Positions 59,367-64,000 of a stretch of DNA of 64,000 nucleotides are shown here, one piece after another (position 1 is the stretch's first letter; each line of letters opens with the position of its first letter). The stretch spans positions 26,411 through 90,410 of the forward strand of contig JAKEFB010000181.1 in NCBI GenBank assembly GCA_022616275.1, given 5' to 3'. The position numbers and the translations under genes were made by a program. Below the pieces are notes generated by a model, which searched no databases, had not been told where the DNA came from, and saw only the letters and a list, made by a program, of their open reading frames with translations. This DNA is from Chloroflexota bacterium (lineage in GTDB: Bacteria; Chloroflexota; Anaerolineae; Promineifilales; Promineifilaceae).

Positions 59367-59642
59367 CTAATCGCCTGTCAAAATGATGTCAATAAAAGCC
59401 TTCAGGGCATCCTGCAAGCCACCGAGATAGCCTTCTCGTCCCAGGACAAACGCCCAGGTCAGCGGGTTGGCCGGCCGGAAGTCGCCCCAGGCCCGGCCTG
59501 CGCCAAGCAAAATCAGCCCCACCCCCAGCATCTGGCTCTGCAATACTATCCGCGCCCGGTTCCAGCGGCCGTCCAGCCCCACTAGGCCGGGTAAGGCGAA
59601 CCAGGCGCCCAGGGCCACCCCTGATAAACCGGTTGGGCGCAA
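59367..59642 (-). pseudogene. C-terminal remnant of a small integral membrane protein
   Basis: The frame reads LSGVALGAWFALPGLVGLDG, ARIVLQSQMLGVGLILLGAG, RAWGDFRPANPLTWAFVLG and then a non-hydrophobic end. It matches in style the last two or three helices of a family of multi-span Chloroflexota/actinobacterial membrane proteins (LTARVLGGWF..WGDFDPANPLTW). No ATG, no RBS and no N-terminal helices are present; the frame begins at the stop of the CrtC-like gene. Likely a truncated relic, though a TTG start at 59642 is possible. Confidence 0.5.
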
Positions 59643-59667
59643 GGCCCAAAGCGAGCCCGATTCGCTC

Positions 59668-60720
59668 TCAATGTAAGATCATGAGTTCATACAGCGCCCG
59701 GCCATGCTCGGTCACCGCTTCTCCGGCCAGGTTCGCCATCAGTTCTAAATCGGCGTTGAAACGAAAGTAATAGGGATTGACGAACAGGCGAGCCAGGGCG
59801 CGCTTCCAGGCTGGCAGGGTAATGAGTACACTCTCCGCCTCGATAAGTTCCGGCCGGCGCAACCCCAGATGAATGGTGCCCGCTTCCCCCTGCCAGTGAA
59901 AGTCCAACCGCCGCGGGTAGCGCTTGCCACTGGGGTGCGACTGTTCCTCATCGGCCTGTACGTTGAGTGGCTGTCCAGAGCTGACGACAAGCTGATCGCC
60001 TTTGGCCACCATAAGAAAGGCGATCTTCTGGTGGTCGAAGTCCTTCGTCGCCGTCTCTTCGGCGAAAATCAAGGTGTAGTCGCCGATGTGTGCGCGGCCC
60101 CAGTACCAGTGCGAGAACACCTCGTTCAAGCCCACGTTGCCCCAGTTGTGATCATGGTAACCCGTTCCCCGTACACGATGCGCCTGGCCGTCATAGGTCA
60201 ATGTGCCTTCCACAGTGCCGAACGGGATCGCCGGCATCCAGCCGAAGTAGCACGTGAGCGCTTCGTCATAGTACTGCTTCCCCGCTCCGAGCCGCCAGGG
60301 CGGCACGACGCCGCTGAAGGTGAGATCGGCGGCCAGGCCAGGGCTTTCCGCGTGCAGGTCATAGCGGCGCAGGTCGCCATGCACCCAGTTTGGACCGATG
60401 TGGACATCGCAGTGCTCGCGGGCTGCCTGGAACTGGCTGGCCGGATACGACAGCAGATCACTCAGCTTTTTGCCGTCCGGACGGGTAATGGTGAGAAAGA
60501 GAGTCGGAGTGAGTGGATCGGTGCGTTGCAGGAACGGCTTGGTTAAATAGACCACCACGGCGGTGGAGCCGTCATCCAGGTGGGCATCAAAGTACCACCA
60601 TTCAAATATGCCAGGTCCGGTATCGGCCCGCAGGCCATCTTCCCAGGGTGCAGGTTCAAGGCTCAACCCGTCCCTGGCCAGGAAGTCCGGGCCTTCGGCA
60701 ACGATCACGCGTTTGGTCAT
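59668..60720 (-). CDS. CrtC-like (carotenoid hydratase / AttH-lipocalin type) protein
   Basis: A 350-aa protein. Family marks are GIFEWWYFDAHLDDGSTAVV, DVHIGPNWVHGDL, YYDEALTCYFGWMPAIPFGT, RGTGYHDHNWGNVGLNEVFS and HWYWGRAHIGDYTLIFAEET. These correspond to the two lipocalin-like barrels of CrtC/AttH proteins; the H-D-H-N-W-G motif is the most conserved. Photosynthetic CrtC adds water to carotenoids; here no other carotenoid genes are nearby, so a hydratase or lipid-binding role is open. AGGAA precedes the ATG by 9 bases. Confidence 0.85.
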   Translation of the reverse strand: MTKRVIVAEGPDFLARDGLSLEPAPWEDGLRADTGPGIFEWWYFDAHLDDGSTAVVVYLTKPFLQRTDPLTPTLFLTITRPDGKKLSDLLSYPASQFQAAREHCDVHIGPNWVHGDLRRYDLHAESPGLAADLTFSGVVPPWRLGAGKQYYDEALTCYFGWMPAIPFGTVEGTLTYDGQAHRVRGTGYHDHNWGNVGLNEVFSHWYWGRAHIGDYTLIFAEETATKDFDHQKIAFLMVAKGDQLVVSSGQPLNVQADEEQSHPSGKRYPRRLDFHWQGEAGTIHLGLRRPELIEAESVLITLPAWKRALARLFVNPYYFRFNADLELMANLAGEAVTEHGRALYELMILH

Positions 60721-60806
60721 GTCGCTATTGTTCCTGTTTCAGATGTCTTGGGTGGTCTTAGTACACGTAACGCCTCGGCCTGAGCACGTGAACAGTTAGA
60801 CTGCTC

Positions 60807-60843
60807 CAGGCGGGGCACTCCTGGCAAGAAAGTGCCCCGCCTG
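60807..60843 (-). terminator. hairpin after the M36 peptidase gene
   Basis: Perfect 13-bp stem CAGGCGGGGCACT / AGTGCCCCGCCTG with an 11-base loop, 20 bases after the M36 stop. The T-tract is absent on the minus side. Probable transcription end. Confidence 0.65.
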
Positions 60844-60863
60844 ACTTGGTTAGGCCCGGCCGG

Positions 60864-63248
60864 TTACGGCCGCTTGATAATCGGCAGGTACAGCGGCAGG
60901 TTGGTGGTAAAGCTGAAGGCGGCCGAGTAGCTGCCGCTGCCGCATAACCCACTGTCGCCGCGCACACGCCAGTAGTAGGTCGTGTTCGCGTCCAGCGGCG
61001 TAGCCGGCATGTAGTTGGTGGCGTTGATGCCGGACTCGTCAATCACCAGGTTGCTAAACCCGGCGTCGGTGGCCACCTGGAGGGTGTAGCTGTCCGCCTG
61101 GGGGTCGGCCTGCCAGGTAAAGGTCGGGGTCGTCGGCTGGGTGGAGCCGTCCGGCGGCGAGATTAGGGTAATAGCGCCGGGCACATCGGCCACGTCCAGT
61201 TGGACCGTCGTCGTGTGCGTGGCGGTGGTAGCTACGCCCGTGATGTCCAGCGCGTAGCTGCCGGTAGCGGCCGCGCCGGTATTGCCAATCGTCAACGTGC
61301 TGGTATAGGGCGCGGCGTTGCCGTTGGGGCTGAAATTGACCGTCGTCCCGGCCGGTTCGCCAGCCAGGTTCAAGGTTACGTTATCGTTGTAGCCCAGCAC
61401 GGACTGGACGACGACCTGGTACACAGTGTCGTCGCCGGCGCAAATTTCTTGCGTGTCCGGCGTAACCACCAGGGCAAAGTCAGGAATAGGCAGCGGCGGC
61501 ATAATGTAGCCGGTGTCAGAGAAGATGGTGTGCATGCTGATCAGATCGGCCTGGCTATAGCCCATGTCCACGGCCGCCTGGAAGACAGCGTTGGCGGCGT
61601 CGCTCTGGTTGGTGCTGGAGTTGGTCATGGCGAAGCCTTCCAGCAGCGCCGCGTCGGCTTGCTGCTGGCCGATGGCGTCCCAGACCTTCATCATCGAGGT
61701 GGACCAGATCTGGCCGTCGGTGTGGATCTGGCCGGTTAAATCTTCTGGCCAGTGGCCAAAGTAGTTGGTCACCCGGCCGGGCCAGAAGGGGTTGTGGCCA
61801 TCCCAGTTGAAAACCCAGTGGTACGGTGGGTCGCCGGTGGTCCACTGGCCCAGACTGCGGCTGTACGACTGGGCCCAGTAATCTCCCGTTCCCTCACTCA
61901 GGCCATTGACCTGGGACAGGCTGCCGCCGGTGACCCAGTCGTGCAGGCCGTGGCCCAGCTCGTGCAAAATGACGTCGGCGTCTTCGGCGTCGTCCACCCC
62001 ACCCTCGCCAAAGGCCAGCCGGCCGCTGGAGACGATGTAGTGGGAGTTATCCGCGCCGTTCAGGCCATGCGGGTCAAAACGGACGCCGGTAGCGTATTGG
62101 TAGGGCATGAGGGCAATGCCCAGCGTCTCGTTAATGTAACGCATCGAAAAGTCAATGCTGTAATAGGTGTTGGCCGCCTCAAAGGCGTTGTCAAAACGGT
62201 TGAAGAGGAAAGAAGAACTGGCCTGGGAGAAAAGGCCGTAAAACGGCCCTTCAAAATCAATGATCTCGGCGTAAGGGCCAATGAGCGTGTACATGCCGCC
62301 GGAGAACTGGATGTCTTGCAAGGTGACGTTGACCAGCTCGCCGTTCAACTGGGCGGTGTCGGCGTCGTTGCCGTCCACGAAGCCCGGGTCGCCATAAGTG
62401 GCCCCGGCCGAGGAGAGCGGATCGGGGTCAAAGACGTTGCCGTCGCCGTCTACCAGGAGTACCTCCGGGTTGCGCTCCTGGTCGTCGTCGCTGTGGTAGG
62501 CCACGTTGGCCACCTTGAACAGCTCGCCGCTGTGGGCGTCCACCAGCACTTCCCAATCACCCAGGGGCGCGGCCGGGGCGACGCGGACCTGGTAAGCCAG
62601 GCGAGTCAACCCTTGATTGTGATAGACGACTAACGTGGTAGCGTCGTAATCCAGCGGCCCCTGGACGTTCAGGTAGTCGTGGGCCAGTTGGCGGGCCTCG
62701 CCGGCCGCCAGGCCAGGCGTCACACTGGCCAGGGTAGCGGCCGGCTTGTAATCGTTGGCGACGTAGGTGACGGTGTAGTTGTGGTTGAGGTGGACGACGA
62801 TCTCCCCCTTATAGACCGGCAGGCCGGCGACGGTCTGGCTAAAGCGGACCGTCGGGCCGGCCAGCGAGGTCCGGGTCAGGCGGTGGACGAGGTCGCTCAG
62901 GTCGGCCTGCCGCAAGTGGAGGAAAGCGGCGTTTTCGCGCAGGTATTGGCGGGCCATCTCCTCCGGCGTGCCGGGGTCCACGCTATCATTGACCTGGGGC
63001 AAGACCAGGGGCGCGCCGGTCAGGGCGCTGACTTTAACGTAGCCGCGCATGACAAATGGCTCTTCTTCATTGGGCTTAATCTCCACCACGGGCGAGTCGC
63101 CCGGCCGGGTTGCCGCCTCAGACCGCCAGAAGAAAACGGCGGCGGCCAGGAAGACCAACAAGGGAATGAACAACACTCTCCCCCGGCGAAAATAAGGAAA
63201 TTTCGGCGCGCGTCCCCCCAATGGAAACGATGGTTTCACTTGCTTCAT
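60864..63248 (-). CDS. secreted M36 (fungalysin-type) metallopeptidase with C-terminal LPIIKR motif
   Basis: A 794-aa exported zinc peptidase. N-terminal signal/anchor (GRVLFIPLLVFLAAAVFFWR), FTP and PepSY-like propeptide at about 70-220 (VRFSQTVAGLPVYKGEIVVH), catalytic domain about 260-570 with H429-E-L-G-H433 in VILHELGHGLHDWV and third ligand Glu452 in GLSEGTGDYWAQ. After it come an Ig-like domain (FALVVTPDTQEICAGDDTVY) and a fibronectin-type domain (TPTFTWQADPQADSYTLQV). The last residues are LPLYLPIIKRP, matching the tail motif of two other secreted proteins here. It is divergent from the DUF3267 gene. Confidence 0.94.
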   Translation of the reverse strand: MKQVKPSFPLGGRAPKFPYFRRGRVLFIPLLVFLAAAVFFWRSEAATRPGDSPVVEIKPNEEEPFVMRGYVKVSALTGAPLVLPQVNDSVDPGTPEEMARQYLRENAAFLHLRQADLSDLVHRLTRTSLAGPTVRFSQTVAGLPVYKGEIVVHLNHNYTVTYVANDYKPAATLASVTPGLAAGEARQLAHDYLNVQGPLDYDATTLVVYHNQGLTRLAYQVRVAPAAPLGDWEVLVDAHSGELFKVANVAYHSDDDQERNPEVLLVDGDGNVFDPDPLSSAGATYGDPGFVDGNDADTAQLNGELVNVTLQDIQFSGGMYTLIGPYAEIIDFEGPFYGLFSQASSSFLFNRFDNAFEAANTYYSIDFSMRYINETLGIALMPYQYATGVRFDPHGLNGADNSHYIVSSGRLAFGEGGVDDAEDADVILHELGHGLHDWVTGGSLSQVNGLSEGTGDYWAQSYSRSLGQWTTGDPPYHWVFNWDGHNPFWPGRVTNYFGHWPEDLTGQIHTDGQIWSTSMMKVWDAIGQQQADAALLEGFAMTNSSTNQSDAANAVFQAAVDMGYSQADLISMHTIFSDTGYIMPPLPIPDFALVVTPDTQEICAGDDTVYQVVVQSVLGYNDNVTLNLAGEPAGTTVNFSPNGNAAPYTSTLTIGNTGAAATGSYALDITGVATTATHTTTVQLDVADVPGAITLISPPDGSTQPTTPTFTWQADPQADSYTLQVATDAGFSNLVIDESGINATNYMPATPLDANTTYYWRVRGDSGLCGSGSYSAAFSFTTNLPLYLPIIKRP

Positions 63249-63358
63249 TACGTACCTCCAGCTAAAACCAGTGTAGGGGCATGCGAGTTCGGCCGCCGAA
63301 CTCCCATCATGCCCCTAGACTCTAACGCTAACTCAAATGTATGGCAAGGAAAACAGGC

Positions 63359-64000
63359 ATGGAACCAACCCAGACGTTGCCCGGCCATTATCTACCGGCC
63401 GGCGTGCTGAGCGTCGAAAACCGCAAGGTGGCTGTGGGCCTCAACCTGGCCGGGCTGGGGCTGCTGGCCGTCTTTGGCTGGCTGTTTGGCCAGGCGGCCG
63501 TGGCTCTCCGGCCAGAACTGGGGCTGTCCCAACTGGCCGGGAGCCTGGCCAGGCTGCCGCCGGCCGGGCTGCTGCTGGGGCTGGCCGGCGCGCTGCTGGG
63601 CGTGCTGGCGTTGCACGAGCTGGTCCATGGCTTCTTTTTCTGGCGCTTCACCGGCGACCGGCCGGTCTTTGGCCTCAATTTGCTGTACGCCTACGCCGCC
63701 GCGCCGGTCTGGTACCTGCCCCGCCGCCAATTTGCCGTCGTCGGCCTGGCCCCCCTGGTGCTCATCACCCTGGCCGGCCTGATGGCGCTGCCGTTTATGC
63801 CCCCGCCGGTCACGCCTTTTCTGCTCCTGGCCCTGACGGTCAACGCCGCCGGGGCAGCCGGCGATTTAATCATGGTTGGCTGGCTCTTCACCCAGCCGGC
63901 CGATCTCCTGGTCCGTGACAGCGGCACAGCCATCACCCTGTACCGGCCCGGCCCGGCGATCCTGGCCAGCCTGGCCCGGCGCTGGGACGAATTAATGGCC
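63359..64000 (+). CDS. DUF3267-type membrane zinc metalloprotease (N-terminal part, cut by window edge)
   Basis: An open frame of 214 codons runs from the ATG at 63359 past the end of the window. The protein begins MEPTQTLPGHYLPAGVLSVE and has several membrane helices (VGLNLAGLGLLAVFGWLFGQ, LLLGLAGALLGVLALHELVH, FAVVGLAPLVLITLAGLMAL, PFLLLALTVNAAGAAGDLIM). His86-Glu87-x-x-His90 in LHELVHGFFFW is the zinc motif of site-2-like intramembrane proteases; YAYAAAPVWYLPRRQFAVVG is the DUF3267 signature. AAGGA ends 9-10 bases before the ATG; an in-frame ATG at 63341 is possible. Function in the family is mostly unknown. Confidence 0.88.
   Translation, partial: MEPTQTLPGHYLPAGVLSVENRKVAVGLNLAGLGLLAVFGWLFGQAAVALRPELGLSQLAGSLARLPPAGLLLGLAGALLGVLALHELVHGFFFWRFTGDRPVFGLNLLYAYAAAPVWYLPRRQFAVVGLAPLVLITLAGLMALPFMPPPVTPFLLLALTVNAAGAAGDLIMVGWLFTQPADLLVRDSGTAITLYRPGPAILASLARRWDELMA

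Noticed and set aside
1-64000. tRNA, rRNA, riboswitch or insertion sequences
   Set aside because: No cloverleaf or rRNA-like segments, no recognised riboswitch cores, and no transposase reading frames or terminal inverted repeats with target duplications were noticed by eye; a covariance-model search would be needed to exclude small RNAs.

Overview
The window is GC-rich bacterial DNA that most resembles the Chloroflexota (Anaerolineae / Caldilineae / 'Promineofilum'-like lineages). This is inferred from three things. Regulators are of the SARP and BTAD-ATPase-TPR types, and there are several Ser/Thr kinases fused to sensor modules. Secreted proteins are very large, and some end in an L-P-[LI]-[IV]-x-[RK] tail. 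Words such as GGCCGGC and ACGGCCGT are strikingly frequent in both coding and non-coding DNA. No rRNA, tRNA, transposase or CRISPR array was recognised, so the taxonomic call rests on gene style only.

1-15,430 (minus strand) is most of an extracellular contractile injection system (eCIS, phage-tail-like particle). In transcription order it has a small Trp/Arg-rich protein, a Pvc16-like DUF4255 protein, a carboxypeptidase-fold-like eCIS protein, sheath 1, tube 1, a 933-aa sheath 2 with an IPT/TIG insertion, tube 2, a LysM spike-hub protein, a 56-aa conserved microprotein, a gpD-like hub, a gpV-like spike, a 624-aa protein with a C-terminal membrane segment, a gp25-like wedge protein, a gpJ-like baseplate protein, and the start of a further protein that runs off the edge. 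No capsid, terminase, portal or integrase genes are seen. The AAA+ ATPase, the tape measure and a PAAR tip are not in view.

15,431-19,900 holds two SARP/BTAD-type regulators on the same strand, directly upstream of the injection system: a 306-aa SARP and a 1073-aa SARP-ATPase-TPR protein. Direct repeats that look like SARP boxes lie in front of the eCIS operon and in front of the divergent plus-strand operon.

19,900-37,660 (plus strand) is a secretome block: a paralogue of the small eCIS-leading protein, a secreted right-handed beta-helix protein, a 97-aa secreted protein, a 4379-aa multidomain secreted protein (inactive-looking transglutaminase domain, hydrophobic hairpin, four tandem A/B beta-domain pairs, FG-GAP propeller, NEW3/CARDB-like repeats, three PKD domains), a secreted trypsin-like protease, and a 186-aa orphan.

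37,755-50,300 is mixed: a lipoprotein, a variant SHMT-like PLP enzyme, a Ser/Thr kinase-ATPase-TPR protein, a secreted protein of unknown role, a hybrid histidine kinase and LuxR-type response regulator pair with a DUF5519 gene, and a MarR regulator with an NmrA-like reductase that share a TTAGCC(G/A)(G)CTAA-type operator.

50,446-57,660 is a second signalling block: an effector-associated-domain/nSTAND/16-blade WD40 protein, and a Ser/Thr kinase with an external propeller overlapping an FHA-winged-helix transcription factor.

57,850-64,000 has small-molecule enzymes (PPOX-type flavoprotein, aldo-keto reductase, CrtC-like protein), an M36 metallopeptidase and the start of a DUF3267-type membrane metalloprotease.

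Several families of intergenic palindromes recur across the window. They are the best candidates for undescribed regulatory or mobile structure. The wider hypothesis is that the SARP pair coordinates the injection system with the neighbouring secreted proteins.
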